Shown: positions 1-10,645, counted from the stretch's first letter. The stretch is DNA of 64,000 nt from Haplomitrium mnioides (GCA_049999725.1 JBNGIS010033894.1:62001-126000); one strand, 5' to 3'. Notes: generated by a model not told the origin, from the sequence alone. A program made the numbers and translations.

Positions 1-2
1 AG

Positions 3-161
3 CTCTTGAAGAAACGTACACGTCGCCGAGGCCATCGTGAGATTGTGGAGTACTTGGTTTGTTGGAAAGAGTACCCTCTTTATGAAGCTACTTGGGAGTC
101 ATTAGAGAATTTGACCAATGGCTCTGCACTTGTTCACTCTTTTGAGAACTCTCTTACTTGA
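3..161 (+). pseudogene. Chromodomain tail of a Ty3/gypsy integrase (element A, partial)
   Basis: An open frame enters from the window edge and ends at TGA 159-161. It reads as the C-terminal chromodomain of a chromovirus integrase: a basic run (KKRTRRRG), then the conserved core EYLVCWKEYP, then EATWE and a helix with ENL. In this family the chromodomain binds modified histone tails and steers integration. A purine tract and an LTR follow directly, as expected for the 3' end of a retrotransposon. The 53 codons are uninterrupted, but the rest of the element lies outside the window, so I cannot tell whether the full gene is intact. Confidence 0.85.
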
Positions 162-179
162 AATGAGGACATTGCTTCT

Positions 180-195
180 TAAAAGGAGAGAGGAT
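180..195 (+). other. Polypurine tract of element A
   Basis: A purine-rich run (AAAAGGAGAGAGGA) ends one base before the TGTAATAG start of the LTR. In LTR retrotransposons this tract primes plus-strand DNA synthesis. Position and composition both fit. Confidence 0.7.
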
Positions 196-778
196 TGTAA
201 TAGTCACTAACTTTAGTAAGCCATAGCTAAAAATAATATCAACTATGTCTAGAAAGCTATTACTCAGTTAGAGTAGCAAAAAGCAATTGCTATTATAGAG
301 AGTTGGACACGTGGCATGATGAGAGAAAGTCAACAAATTAAAGTGAAAGAGAGAGTCTAGATAGACTACTTTAGAAGAGGATAATGACATGTGGCAAGCG
401 GAGAATTAAAGTAAAGAAAAGGTTCTAAAGATAATGACACATGGCAAAAAGAAAACTAAAGAGATGGAAGGCTCTAAGGATAAGGATACGTGGCAGAAGG
501 AGAACAAAAGTAAAGGGTGGTTCAATTAGAGTGAGAGAGAAAAGAGGGGTCCAATTAGAAGAGGATAGAAAATGAACCAATAGGGTTCCCCCTTCTATGT
601 AAGCAAAGTGCTTTCTCTCAAGTATATAAAGAAGGGAGAGTGTCTTGTTTGGCATCTCTTACCTTGTGGGTTCTTGAAGTTCTTGTACGCTTCTCTTATG
701 CTAACTTGTGTATGTGTTGTACTTGCACTAACTTGTGTGTGTGTAATATGGGTGTGTAGTGTTATATTAATGCTAGCA
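196..778 (+). repeat. 3' LTR of element A
   Basis: The repeat starts TGTAATAGTC and ends near TGCTAGCA. It follows the chromodomain stop codon and the polypurine tract, so it is the 3' LTR. A second copy lies in reverse complement at 25,655-26,216; that shared sequence sets the boundaries. The interior has several short direct repeats around ATGACAYRTGGCA (320-500), which look like repeated promoter elements upstream of the TATA box. The 24 bases after it belong to neither LTR family. Confidence 0.8.
623..630 (+). promoter_or_regulatory. TATA box of LTR A
   Basis: TATATAAA lies about two thirds into the LTR, the usual place for the U3 promoter of a plant LTR retrotransposon. The reverse-complement solo copy of this LTR is less well conserved at the equivalent place. 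Confidence 0.5.
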
Positions 779-804
779 ACCCACCACCAGACTCAAAATA
801 TAAC

Positions 805-1286
805 TAGTAAGTACAAGCATGATGTTGTGATATTTATATGAAATTAGAGAGGAGTGAAAAGAATGGTGGTACCTACCAAAGGAGGACTACTTTTAGTGAA
901 GTGGCATAAGATTAGTCGAGGGTTGAAATCCTTTTAGTAAAGTGATATGAAGATTACTTGCCTTTGAAGTTTCTTTTAGCAAAGTAGAACAATATCACTT
1001 TTAAAAATGAATTCGGAAGTAATTTGAATTCAAAAGAAGTAGGATGACACTTTTTTCTCAAGTATAAATAAAAGTACTTCATTGTGCAACATCTTATTCC
1101 GGATTTTCTCTCAATTTCTTTGAGCACTCTCTTGTGTACTCTTTGGAGGATTTCATTTCTTAGCATTTGGTTGGTTGCTTGCAATATTAACATTTGGTTT
1201 ATTGCTTGCTATTTGATTGATGAACTCTATTTAGAGCTATCTTTGAGTTGTTACTCATTTGGAGTTCACTTTTGAGTTTTTTTACA
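805..1286 (+). repeat. 5' LTR of element B1
   Basis: It shares the order of conserved blocks with the LTRs at 3603, 4013 and 25,557: ACAAGCATGATGTTGTG, then AGAGAGGAGTG, a TATAAATA box at 1063-1070, and a TTTGAGTTTTTTTACA end. A degenerate primer-binding site follows at 1287-1300 (TTAATATCAAAATT against TTGGTATCAAAGCC in B2). The exact left edge is uncertain by several bases because the TGTAATAG start is damaged. Confidence 0.75.
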
Positions 1287-1320
1287 TTAATATCAAAATT
1301 AAGGTTTTTTCTAGTGTTGA

Positions 1321-1790
1321 GATGCATGGAGAATCGAGGGACAAATAGAGCAGTGATTCAAGTAATGCAACAGAAAATTAAACATCTTTCTCGCCTTTTC
1401 AAAATTCAAATGCAAATGGAGGAAAGACTATTTTTTGGGGAAGAAGAGAATCATGTGTTGTTTCCAAAGCCAAAAGCTTCTGATGGGAAGATGGTTCTTG
1501 GTGCAGCTGAGAATTCTTATTTGACTGTGAGCAATACTTTGAAGCTACAATAATAAGAGAAGATACTTTGCAAATTTTATTTGTGGCAAATCAATTAAAA
1601 GAAGGTGCAAAGACTTGGTGGAGACATCAATTAGAGAAAACACAATGTGGATTTGTTGCTTCTTTTAATTTGTAGTGTGAATTCAAGATTGTCATTATTT
1701 CAAGATTTAGGGTTCTAAATGGTCCAAGATGACGAGAGATCATATGGCAAAATTGAAGCAAATTGGTAAAAAAATCGCTACTTAAAAAAA
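1321..1790 (+). pseudogene. gag remnant of B1
   Basis: The reading starts MENRGTNRAVIQ just after the primer-binding site. It parallels the gag of B2, including the stretch around SENFLFDCEQYF, here decayed to AENSYLTVSNTL, and a following WWRHQLE-like segment in another frame. Stops and frameshifts occur from about 1550. Gag forms the particle that packages element RNA; this copy is clearly dead. It ends where a deletion joins it to RT sequence. Confidence 0.6.
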
Positions 1791-1814
1791 TAAACAATAA
1801 AGAATACTTATTTT

Positions 1815-1995
1815 TTACTATGTATAGATGATTTGTTTGATAAGTTGAGTTGTGCACAATTCTTTTCTAATAGGACCTTTTAAGTGGCTATTGGAAAATT
1901 CCTATCAAGCCAAGTGATGTTACAAAACAACTTTTCGTATAAGATATAGATATTTTGAGTGAATTTCTTAAATTTTGTCTCACTAATACCCTACT
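1815..1995 (+). pseudogene. Reverse transcriptase fragment of B1
   Basis: A short RT piece covers the palm region just before the catalytic motif: a frame matching IDDLFDKLS, then SKLDL-like sequence, then SGYWKIPIKPSDVTK. It parallels 6045-6210 of B2. The FLDD catalytic block and everything up to the end of RNase H are missing, so the sequence jumps from RT to the RNase H tail near 2005. It has stops and a frameshift. Confidence 0.65.
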
Positions 1996-2004
1996 AATAC
2001 TTGT

Positions 2005-3594
2005 AGATCAAGTTGGAGTACAAGTCAAGAAAGGTTTCACACCATTCGAGATGCATTGTTACGAAGGTCAGATCATCAATTGAATACATTAGAGGCAACA
2101 AATATTAGCATGTTGCATTTTGATAAGACAACTAGTAAGGATTATCATAAAAAAAAACTACAAGAAGATGTCTTGTTCAATCTTATTTGGCCACGACTCG
2201 CGGTAAAAGATAATGAGAATAATGTTTTTTTCTATTAGAGATTGTATTCTCAATCGAGGTTGTCAAATACATGTTCCACAAGATGTTATGCTTTGTATGA
2301 CCTGTTTAGAAGAAGCGTAATACATTCCAATCTCAAGGTATTTTAGTGTAGACAAGACTACAGAGTTGCTTCAATGTACTTTATGGTGGCCAAACTTAAC
2401 TTAAGACATTCATGGTTTTCTTCATTCTTATTAAAATTTTCAATGAAACTAGGTTTTCAATAAACAAACAACTGGACTTCTTCAACCATCATTAAGTCCT
2501 TCTCTTCATTAAGAACATGTAAGTTTAGATCTTGCCACTTCTCTTGCAACTATGCCTTGTACATTTACTAAAATTGTAATGTGAACAAGCTTAATAAGCA
2601 AATTAAGCTAGCACCAATGGTGGACACAGTGTATGCTCCATGATTAGCAACAATTTACTTTGATACTATCGTTTGCTATCATCAAATGCCCAAGATTAAT
2701 ATCTGATTCACTAGAAGATTTTGGCAAGAGTTGTTTAAGCTTTTGGGTACCAAGCTATCTATGCTTACGACTTATCATCCTCAAATAAATGGTCAAATAA
2801 AGCAAGCTAATTGTATTATGAAAGATATGCTCAAAGCACTTATCAATGTTTATCACATCGATTGAGATAGTTTCTCACTGGCTATGGAGTTTTCCTTTAA
2901 CAACTCCAAACATATCAGTACTGGATTTTCTCTTTTCTTTCTTAATTTGAGGCACCATCCTCTTATTTTCGATGGTTTGCTTTCTTCTTCCTCTCTAAGT
3001 ATTTTAAATCTTTCTACATTTTTGTTTCATTTGTCTTTTTTTCTTATAAGATGCTCGTAGCCATCTTGTTATTACTCAAAATGGGCAAATATACTATATC
3101 AATAAACAATGTTGTGATTTCTTTTATGTTTTAGGTGACCAAGTTATGCTCTCTACTTACAATCTTCCTTTGTCTCTAGATGTTCAAGTCCGTAAGTTAT
3201 CTCCATCTTGGATTAATCCTTTCTTTTTTTCCCAAGTCATTTCTCATATTGTTTACAAGCTTCATTTTGCTATCCATGTGAAGATTCATCTTGTGTTCAA
3301 CGTCTCCAAACTAATACCTTTTGTTCCTAGTCCATCTTCTTTTCCAAACCGTGTTCAAATTTCTTCTCCAACTATAATTGTTGATGATCATAAAGAATAT
3401 GAAGTGGATACAATTTTGGCAAAATAAATTATCAAACGATGGTGGCATCTACAAGTTCAATATAAGGTTTTATAGAAATTATATCCACCTCATGATGCTA
3501 CTTTGAAGCATTATTCTAATCTTGATAATGCTCAAGTTGTTATTTGATTATTTGAAATTAACGGTAATAACAAGAACATCATTGATTGGAAGAC
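2005..3594 (+). pseudogene. RNase H tail, integrase and chromodomain remnant of B1
   Basis: From about 2005 the frame follows the RNase H end seen in B2 (KGFTPFEMH against ERFHTILVA). It is followed by the integrase zinc-binding region (2270-2480), a DDE-core remnant (2640-2990, including the TYHPQ and NGQ block near 2770), and the C-terminal GDQVMLSTYNLPL / RKLSPSWI / HLVFNVSKL domain (3130-3330). A decayed chromodomain (QYKVL, LYPPHDATL, FEINGN) runs to about 3590. The longest intact stretch is 3146-3427. Stops and frameshifts throughout mark it as dead. Confidence 0.75.
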
Positions 3595-3602
3595 ATAAAC
3601 TA

Positions 3603-4001
3603 TGTAGTAGTGGAAGCATAATGTTGTGCCATATATAAGAAAATAAAGAGGAGTAAAGAGAATGGTAGTGACTATCAAAGAAGGATTACTTTTAGTGAAT
3701 TAGTATAAGATCAATTTTAGAGTTGAAATTCAAAGTAACTTGAAGTAAAAGAAGTAGAATGACACCATATTCTCAAGTATAGATAGAAAGGCTTTATTAT
3801 CCAACTTCTTATTTTAGAGTTCTTCTCAATTGGTTTGAACATTTGCTTATATACTATTTGGAAGACTGTCTTTCTTAACATTTTGTTGGTTGCTTACCAT
3901 ATTTCCATTTGGTTGATTGCTTGCCATTTGGCTGATTAACTATATTTAGAGTTATCTTTGAGCTGTTATTTATTTAGAGTTTGTCTTTTGAGCCTTTCAT
4001 A
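3603..4001 (+). repeat. 3' LTR of element B1
   Basis: It starts at TGTAGTAGTGG, directly after the chromodomain remnant, and carries the family blocks (AATGTTGTGCC, AAGAGGAGTA, CTCAAGTATAGATAG in place of the TATA box, TTTGAGCCTTTCATA end). Only 11 bases (4002-4012) separate it from the next LTR of the same family. Confidence 0.75.
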
Positions 4002-4012
4002 TAGACTAGTGA

Positions 4013-4427
4013 TGTAATAGTACAAACATGATGTTGTGCCACTTATAAGAAAATAGAGAGGAGTGAAGGAAGTGGTAGAGGGCTACTTTTAAGGTTGAGA
4101 TAAGATTACTTGCCTTTGAAGTTACTTTTAGAGTTTTAGGGTTGAAATTAGAAGTGACTTCTAAGTGATCAATGTAGGGTTGAAATTGGAAGTGACTTGT
4201 AGGTGAAAAACGAAGGATGACACCTTCTTCTCTTGTATAAATAGAAGGGCTTTATAGCCCCACTCTTCATTCTAGAGTTTCTCTCAACTTGGTTTGGCTC
4301 TTTGGTTGCTTGGTTTTTGCTAGCACTCTTGGCTTTTGTTTGCTTATTGGCATTGAATTATGTAACTCTACTAGAGTTATTTTAAAGTTGTTACTCATTT
4401 GGAAGTTGGTCTTTGAGTTTTTTTATA
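4013..4427 (+). repeat. 5' LTR of element B2
   Basis: It starts TGTAATAGTACAAACATG and ends TTTTTTTATA just before the primer-binding site. A clean TATAAATA lies at 4236-4243 in CTTGTATAAATAGAAGG. It is the best preserved LTR of this family in the window and defines the ends of the others. Confidence 0.85.
4236..4243 (+). promoter_or_regulatory. TATA box of LTR B2
   Basis: A perfect TATAAATA sits about 190 bases before the LTR end. The same box is kept in B1 (1063-1070). Confidence 0.6.
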
Positions 4428-4441
4428 TTGGTATCAAAGCC
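4428..4441 (+). other. Primer-binding site, initiator tRNA-Met type
   Basis: TTGGTATCAAAGCC directly follows the 5' LTR. It matches the plant initiator-Met primer-binding consensus TGGTATCAGAGC with one change, which is usual for chromoviruses and many other plant LTR elements. Confidence 0.8.
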
Positions 4442-4448
4442 ACGGTTC

Positions 4449-5330
4449 TTCTTAGTAGAATAGAGAATCAAGAAGCAAGGATTCAAGAGATGCAACAATA
4501 AATTGAACATCTTTCTCTCCTTTTAGAAGTTCAAATGAAAATTAGAAAAAATGGCACATTTTGAAGATAAAGAAAGTCATGTACAATTCCCAAACCAAAA
4601 GCATATGATGGGAAGATTGGTAGTGCATCTGAGAATTTCTTGTTTGATTGTGAGCAATATTTTGAAGCTACAAACATTAGATAGGATGGTCAAAGAATTC
4701 TATTTGCTGCAAGTCATTTGGAAGGAGTGGCAAAAACTTGGTGGAGATATCAAATTGAGCAAGCTCAATGTGGATTTGCTTCTCTAATTGCTTCTATGCA
4801 AGAGTTAAAGTAAGGGGTAAATTTAAGATTTAGGGTTTTAAATGCTCTAAAGATGACCAAAAATTGATTGGTAGAATTGAAGCAACTTAGTATAGTGTAG
4901 AGCTATATCACACAATTTTAGAATATCATTATTCAAATTTCTAATATAGGCAAGTGAGAAGCTTTAGATTGGTTTGTTCAAGATTTGAAGCCTTGCACTA
5001 GAATGGAAGTGACAATGAAAGAGCCCTCTCAACTAGAAGAAGAAATATGTATTGCTGAACAATACGACTTACTCTTATCGATTACTAAAGCTAGGCCACG
5101 TCCACAACAAACTTTACCAAATGTTCGTGTGCTACCAAATGAGACTTTATTAATGGAGATTGATGCGATGAAAAGAGTAACACTCACTAATGTTGAGCAT
5201 GAGCACCTACTCCAAAGTAGAGGATTTTTTTTTTTGTCGACAACTTGATCATAGGATTGCAAATTGCCCACATCGCCAAGGTCGACCACATGCTTTTGTT
5301 CAAGAAGCAATTGTTGAAGAACAAAATTAG
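4449..5330 (+). pseudogene. gag of B2 (broken)
   Basis: The frame begins near the primer-binding site with RIENQEARIQEMQQ, then stops. The core gag domain (about 4600-4800) is recognisable from FLFDCEQYFEAT, ILFAASHLEG and KTWWRYQIEQ in mixed frames. A later frame (4985-5248) carries the PSQLEEEICIAEQYDLL segment. A zinc-knuckle remnant (FCRQLDHRIANCPH) lies near 5230-5275; the first Cys of the CCHC set is not visible and a long T run precedes it, suggesting slippage. Multiple stops make this a pseudogene. Confidence 0.7.
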
Positions 5331-5429
5331 GGAAACGACAGACCTTAGTAAAAATAGTTGAGAGGTTTACTGAGAGCTTGATAAGTTCTAATGGAATTAA
5401 AAGCTCAACAAGACTTTGAAGCACCTTGT

Positions 5430-5725
5430 TTAATTTAGACGATATGGTTAACGAGCATTCTTATAGAATGTTGGTAGATTGTGGAAGTTATGAAAATTTC
5501 ATGTCATTATGATTTGCGAAGAAAATCAAAGCTAAGACTTTGACTATCAAGAGAAGTTTTGTGATAATGGCCGATCACCAAAAACATGAGGTGTTCCACT
5601 TACACAAGCCATTTATTCTAAGGATTGGCAATGAGTATAAGAAATCTATGGAGAAAGAGTTGCATGTCTTTGTTGTATGGATCAAGCATATCTTGGACTT
5701 GAATAAGAAGGGACGGATATTTTGA
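5430..5725 (+). pseudogene. Aspartic protease region of B2 (broken)
   Basis: The frame around 5467 reads MLVDCGSYENFMS, the place of the retroviral-type aspartic protease active site. The usual Asp-Ser/Thr-Gly is here Asp-Cys-Gly, so the catalytic triad looks altered. The following frame 5540-5725 (KIKAKTLTIKRS, then HKPFILRIG) looks like the rest of the protease fold but is poorly conserved. Confidence 0.5.
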
Positions 5726-6640
5726 AGAAGTTTTCAGATGTGTTCCAAATGATTTGCCAAAAAGGTTACTAGATAATCATGGAATGCCTTTTTCGATTGA
5801 GTTGATACTAAGAAATACTTCTTATAATCGGCCTATATATTGGTTATCGTTACAAGAGTTGGAAGAGATTTGCAATACCTTGATGAATCTTCTTGAGAAG
5901 GATTTCATTCAGTATAGTACTTTGTCTTAGAGAGTACCGATATTCTTTGTTCTAAAAAAAGATGGTGGATTTTATCTTTGTACATATTATTGTAGTTTGA
6001 ATAATCAAATGTTAAAGAACGCTTATCTATTATCATGTATTGATGGTTTATTGGATCAATTCAGTGGTGTGGGATTTTTTTCCAAGCTGGATCTTTAAAG
6101 TGGTTACTAACAAATTCCTATCAAGCTAAGTGATTTGCCAAAGACAACTTTTTGCACAAGGTATAGACACTTTGAGTGGAAGGTCCTTACCCTTGGTCTC
6201 ACTAATGCTTTAGCTATATTCATGGATCAAATGCATCAAATTTTTGTTGGGTTATTGGATAAGTCAGTTTTGGTATTCTTGGATGACATTCTTATTTTTA
6301 GTAAAACTGAGGTTCAACGTCACGATCATTTGAAAGAAGCATTGCAAAGGTTGCGTAGTTAGAGGTTTTATTGGAAGAGATCCAAGCGCAAATTTTGGAA
6401 GCAAGAGGTTGCTTACCTAGGGTACAAGGTGTCTATGGATGGTATCAATATGGAAGAAGAGAAAATTAATGTTATTATAGAGTGGCCAACACCAAAGGAG
6501 GAAAAAAACATTAGAGCCTTCAATGGATTGGAAAGTTTCTATCAACAATTCATCCATTATTTTACGCATATTGCTGCACCACTTACAGATCTATTAGACA
6601 AGGAGATCCAGTTTTAGTGGACCTCCAAAGAGAAAATAAC
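5726..6640 (+). pseudogene. Reverse transcriptase of B2 (broken)
   Basis: RT blocks appear in order on the plus strand: GMPFSIEL near 5782, LEKDFIQ (5895), FFVLKKDGG (5945), FFSKLDL (6080), QIPIKLSDLPKTTF (6115-6150), and the catalytic FLDDILIFSKT (6277-6310), in which both Asp residues are intact. The connection VAYLGYKVSMDGINMEEEK follows (6410-6465), then AFNGLESFYQQFIHYF. In-frame stops interrupt it near 5930, 6098, 6107, 6361 and 6615. It made element cDNA when intact; the FLDD motif is typical of chromoviruses. Confidence 0.8.
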
Positions 6641-7072
6641 ATTTCAACAACTTAAAGATGCAGTCTTTTCTCGTCCTATTCTACAACCATATGATTCAAA
6701 GACACGTTGTATAGTTGAATTTGATGCTTCTAATTTTCATATTGGAGCAATTTTGCAGTAAGAGTTTGAAGATGGACTTCATCCAATTACATGCATGTCA
6801 TATTGATTAAATGTGGAGAGAAATTAATCTACAAAGGATCAAGAGAAATTGGCAATGGTTTATGCTACCAAAGTGTGGAGACAATGTCTTTTGGAAAGAC
6901 GTGTGCTTATGCGCAGAGATCACAAGCCATTGCTACAAGAAGTCCATTTGGAAAATATGATAAGTAACCATCACCGATGGGAAGATCAATTACAACTCTT
7001 TGATATTAAACAAGAGTACAAACCTGAAAGGTTCCACACCATTCTTGTTGCATTTTCATGAAGGCCATATCA
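6641..7072 (+). pseudogene. RNase H of B2 (broken)
   Basis: The segment begins KITFQQLKDAV, then IVEFDASNFHIGAILQ (about 6714-6760), with the first catalytic Asp in place. A stop follows, then EKLAMVYATKVWRQCLL and LMRRDHKPLL (6843-6940), and KQEYKPERFH near 7010-7035. The order and spacing fit the RNase H domain that degrades template RNA. Stops lie near 6760, 6805, 6827 and 7060. Confidence 0.75.
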
Positions 7073-7269
7073 TCGAGTGAATATAATAAAAGTGGTTAAT
7101 ATTAGTATATTACATTTGGATGAGTTAACTGGTAGGAGTTATAACCAGAAACTATAGATAATGTTCTTTTAGTCTTGTTTGGACACGATGGGCCATCAAA
7201 GATAGTGAATATCTTTTTTTTTTCCATTCAAGATGGTATTCTCTATCAAGGGTATCAAATATATGTTCC
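7073..7269 (+). pseudogene. Start of B2 integrase, cut by element C
   Basis: After RNase H the frame continues through VVNISILHLDELTG-like linker sequence to the VSNICS block at 7255-7269, where element C begins. The same linker in B1 (2105-2275) runs straight on into ACAAGATGTTATG, which shows where B2 was interrupted. It resumes at 24,187. Confidence 0.7.
7265..7269. other. Target-site duplication of element C (left)
   Basis: GTTCC precedes the LTR of C; GCTCC follows its other end (24,187-24,191), one change from identity. The uninterrupted homologue in B1 has a single copy (CATGTTCCACAAGATG), supporting a 5-bp duplication at insertion. Confidence 0.75.
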
Positions 7270-8999
7270 TGTCACTCCCTTGTTTCTGACCTTAACCTTC
7301 ACAGCCATCTCTTTGGATGCAGAGGAGGACAAATTGTGGGCATTCAGGTTCTTTTCTGAGATGGCCCCTTGCCAGTTATCGCTTTAAGGCTTTAAGGATT
7401 CTCACTTTCCTTACTAGCCTTTGACTCACCACTTACTCTCTTCAGAATTCACTCAAATCACTCATTCACAACTCAGGTCAACATTCTCCACACTCGATCT
7501 TCCTTGTGTAATTCTGTCAGTGTATTCTAAGGACTCAAAAATTGAGGCCCTTTCACCTTTTGTGTAATTGGGGCAGAAAGGTGTTGTGTTCTGCACCCAG
7601 GGACAATTACAGAAGTTTGGACTCTCCCTCTGAGGGTTGTTACAGATTGAGTTCAACAGACCCCAATTATCCTAAGATGAATTAATCACAAAGTCATACA
7701 ACAGGATTATAAACAGAGAGCATATTCTCCTAGGATCATTTAGCTGTCATAGGGACTGGATTCCCCCTTCTGAGCTGTCTTAGGGTCTGCTCAACTATTC
7801 TGATATATTTGATACTACTCTGCTGCTTGAACTTAATTGAAAAATGAGAATCTAACTATACTTCGATACACAAACTGTTTACACTATGTACTGGAATTAG
7901 GAATAGAGTCCTTGAAGCCCCTCTGAGCTGATTCCATCACTAATACTTCCCTTCTAATTTCACAGCTACCTTCCAACCTTCTCAACAATCTCTACTCACA
8001 CACCTTTCTCTAGATAGTTTTTCTACTTCCCTTGCGAGAAGCCCTAACTTTACTTCCTCAGGCTAGGAAGAGGATTTTTTTTAGTTCCACCTTTGGAAAA
8101 GCAGTCCCTTTGACTAAATGTAATCCACTTCACTCCGAGCCTTAACAAGTCTTACTCTGTAGTGCTCAGGCACTAACGCAGCCCTCTCTCTCTCGACTCC
8201 ACTTAAATATTGACACCAGAGCGCACTCCGAGCACTCTAGGATGATGTGCTTGCAAAGAAAATGCAGAGACGATTCCAAGCTCCTTACTTGGCAGTCTCT
8301 CCTTAGTTCTCAGCAAACCGAAATCCCTTCAAGAATCATGTATCGGTTCACCTCTGCTTTGGTCCACCTGCGAGGACGAGTTCACCTGGATCGCCCGATC
8401 ATCCAGAGCTCCTCAGTTTGCGATTTCACGGCACTCCTCTTGTCCACCTCCGAATCCCCCTGGCCCCTGGAACTAGTCTACCCGCTTCACTTGATCCCTT
8501 CACTGAATTTCCCACTCTTGCTTTACCATGTGCAATTTCTCTATTGCAAGGTCGCTCTTGCGTACTTTGATTGCATGTGCCTCTCCCTCACTTGCCTGTG
8601 CATCCTCCCGACTGAATCAGCATCCCCCAAGGTATACCCCCCTCTCTCTCGAGCAATCCCGCGCACCTCCAGCGTGCCTTATTTGAAAGTCGGTAATTCC
8701 ATTAACTTCGAAAAAGAAAGTGTTGATGCGTGGCTTTGATGTTCATTAATCTCGTTACAACGGAGAATAAGCGCACGCCGCGTGTCCCGTTAGTTGGTCA
8801 AGAAACGATAAGTACAACGATAACAGTGCGTCCGAAGAATCTTGCGGATAGAGATTCTGCAGATTCACGCGAAGCCAGGTCCGAAGGTTTCTTCGGAAAA
8901 GAGTTCCGAAGAGCCTCGCGGAACCCAGTCCACGGAATCTCAGAAGATTCCTTTGCAGATCCCTAGTTATCCTTCGCGCGCTACATCATCCGCTGCACC

Positions 9000-9340
9000 A
9001 TCGTTCGACGTTGCCCCGCAAGAGGGTAAGCTGACCATCACGCTGACCCTCCCTTCCGAAGTTGACCCGCTCGCGGCCCGAGGTCCGATGAGCTTTCCCT
9101 TGCTGCCACGTGTCCTCTGACTTGTCTGAGATTCCCTGAGTCGCCACGTCATCCGAAAGGCGCCATCCGACGCCGTCCCGCAAAGGAGTAGGCGGATCGT
9201 CAACTGACTTCCTTCCGAAGTTGACTTTTGGAATACTCTCCTCGTGTCTCAGAGCGCCACGTCGTCCGAAGGCCACCGCTCGACGCCGTCCCGCAAATGG
9301 GTAGGCGGACCATTGGCTGACTTCCTTCCGAAGTTGACCC
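9000..9340. repeat. Imperfect tandem units inside LTR C
   Basis: Three units share a CGACGCCGTCCCGCAAAGG core followed by GTAGGCGGACC and CTTCCTTCCGAAGTTGAC: near 9005-9070, 9166-9225 and 9280-9345. The same units occur in LTR copy 22,560-22,910 and in solo LTR D near 19,925-20,160. They may be repeated promoter or binding sites. Confidence 0.7.
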
Positions 9341-9394
9341 GTGGACTTCCTATGCTCGCCAAGTAAGAATTTGTGCCGATGTCGCCATTTTGTT

Positions 9395-9870
9395 AAGCCG
9401 ATTCTTCGATAAGTCGCCTTTTCGATGTATCCCTTTCTCCCCCAACCGGATTGGCTCTATGTCGCCCTTCTAGCTCCTGTGGATCTTCTCTGGTTGGATC
9501 GGCGCTAAGTCACATTTTTGCTGCTTCCTTGGTCCCCCCCCGGTTGGCGTTCTTACGGATATAGGTTAAGTGGTCCTCCTACGTCGGAGGACGGATCCAA
9601 ACCACCTTAACCAATTCCCTTCTGATTGGATAGTCGATAGATCACCTTTTCACCTCCACTCGCTCTTTTTTGGCTCGTTTGGTGATTTGTCCCCCTTTCG
9701 GCTCTCCTCTGCTTTTCCTCTTGTTGAATCTCCGCTAAGTCACCCTTTCAGCTTCCTTGGTTCTTCCTTGGTCGGAACGTTGATGAATCACCCTTTCCGC
9801 ATCTTTCGCCTTCCTTTGGCCAGACGCACGCTATGTCACCTTTTTGGCGCTTCCTCGCTGCTCCACGATT
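9395..9870. repeat. Array of a degenerate CTAAGTCACCCTTTCGGC motif in LTR C
   Basis: About eight near-copies occur (for example 9398 ATAAGTCGCCTTTTCG, 9450 CTATGTCGCCCTTCTAGC, 9736 CTAAGTCACCCTTTCAGC, 9829 CTATGTCACCTTTTTGGC), roughly 45-75 bases apart and each followed by a TTCCT/CTCCT pyrimidine stretch. The array recurs in the other LTR copy (22,975-23,405) and in solo LTR D (20,450-20,900). Confidence 0.7.
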
Positions 9871-10635
9871 GGACTCTTCGCGGATCCCTCTTAAGTGGGG
9901 TTCCCACGTCATAAGACGGATCAGAACCCGTTTAAGTGGGATCTCCACCTAGGAAGGCGGCTTCCCGCATATCTTCGGACTCCCTAGAGCTACCATGTCT
10001 TCCGTAGAATCCCGTGAATTGCTTCGGAGATTGCACGTTTCCGTGGAATCTCACATGGTGTTCAGGGAACTCCACGTTTCCGTTTGGATTCGCGGATTCA
10101 AAGAATGAGTTTGATCGGCCCTTGCAGACGCGCTTCTGCTTGCGGGATCGAGGTGTCCCTATTCCTTAGCCTTGCACACCCTTATGACAATCTTACCTCC
10201 TCATTTCCTCCCCGATCCTTGCTTCCTGATTGGTGGCCGCTATAGGACATATCTGCGATCTGCCTTCTCTGATTGCCTTCGGATGTCTGCTTATAGATTC
10301 GTTCTTTCTTCTCGGATCACTTCGCCTGGATTGGTCGTTCCTTCTCCCCTGCTTGACCACGATCCTTGCATCCTCTTAAGGTCTACGGCTTCCCGCTGGC
10401 CTACTTCGGATTTTGAAATGGGACCCCTTCTCTGGCTGGCGATCACTGCCTTCTGCTCATCTTTCCGCCATGATCATGTCTTCCTTCTAGGAATCATGCG
10501 CCATGCTCTTAGTAACTGTTTGAGAGTAATCCATGGTTCTTGAGAGACCTTCACACTTGCTAAGGATCATTGTGCCAGAAGTGCTTCTTATTTCCTGCAT
10601 TCTGCCTTAGTGCTCCAATTCACTAGCTGACATAA

Positions 10636-10645
10636 CTCCCTCTTT
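10636..10645 (-). other. Polypurine tract of element C
   Basis: Read on the minus strand, AAAGAGGGAG lies three bases before the TGTCAGC start of the 3' LTR. Position and composition fit a plus-strand primer. Confidence 0.65.

Larger units (their letters stand above)
805..4001 (+). mobile_element. Internally deleted Ty3/gypsy chromovirus B1
   Basis: Two direct repeats (about 805-1286 and 3603-4001) bound about 2.3 kb holding remnants of gag, reverse transcriptase, the end of RNase H, and integrase, all on the plus strand in the order gag-RT-RH-IN. Compared with B2 just downstream, most of gag to protease, most of RT and most of RNase H are deleted. The element cannot be autonomous. The left edge is the least certain boundary. 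I found no convincing target-site duplication. Confidence 0.75.
7270..10632 (-). repeat. LTR of element C (3' LTR on the minus strand)
   Basis: It starts TGTCACTCCC and ends CTAGCTGACA, so it has TG...CA ends. Length 3363 bases. The first 850 bases are base-balanced; the rest (8150-10,500) is GC-rich with many CpG. It contains two internal repeat zones (9000-9340 and 9395-9870). Open frames inside it, such as 8242-8739 on the plus strand, resemble no family and vary between LTR copies; I treat them as chance. Confidence 0.85.

Noticed and set aside
4002-4012. Target-site duplications for B1 and B2
   Set aside because: No 5-base match between the left and right flanks of either element; probably lost through mutation or recombination.
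8242-8739. 165-codon plus-strand open frame
   Set aside because: It lies inside LTR C, is broken in the other LTR copies, and has no family motif.
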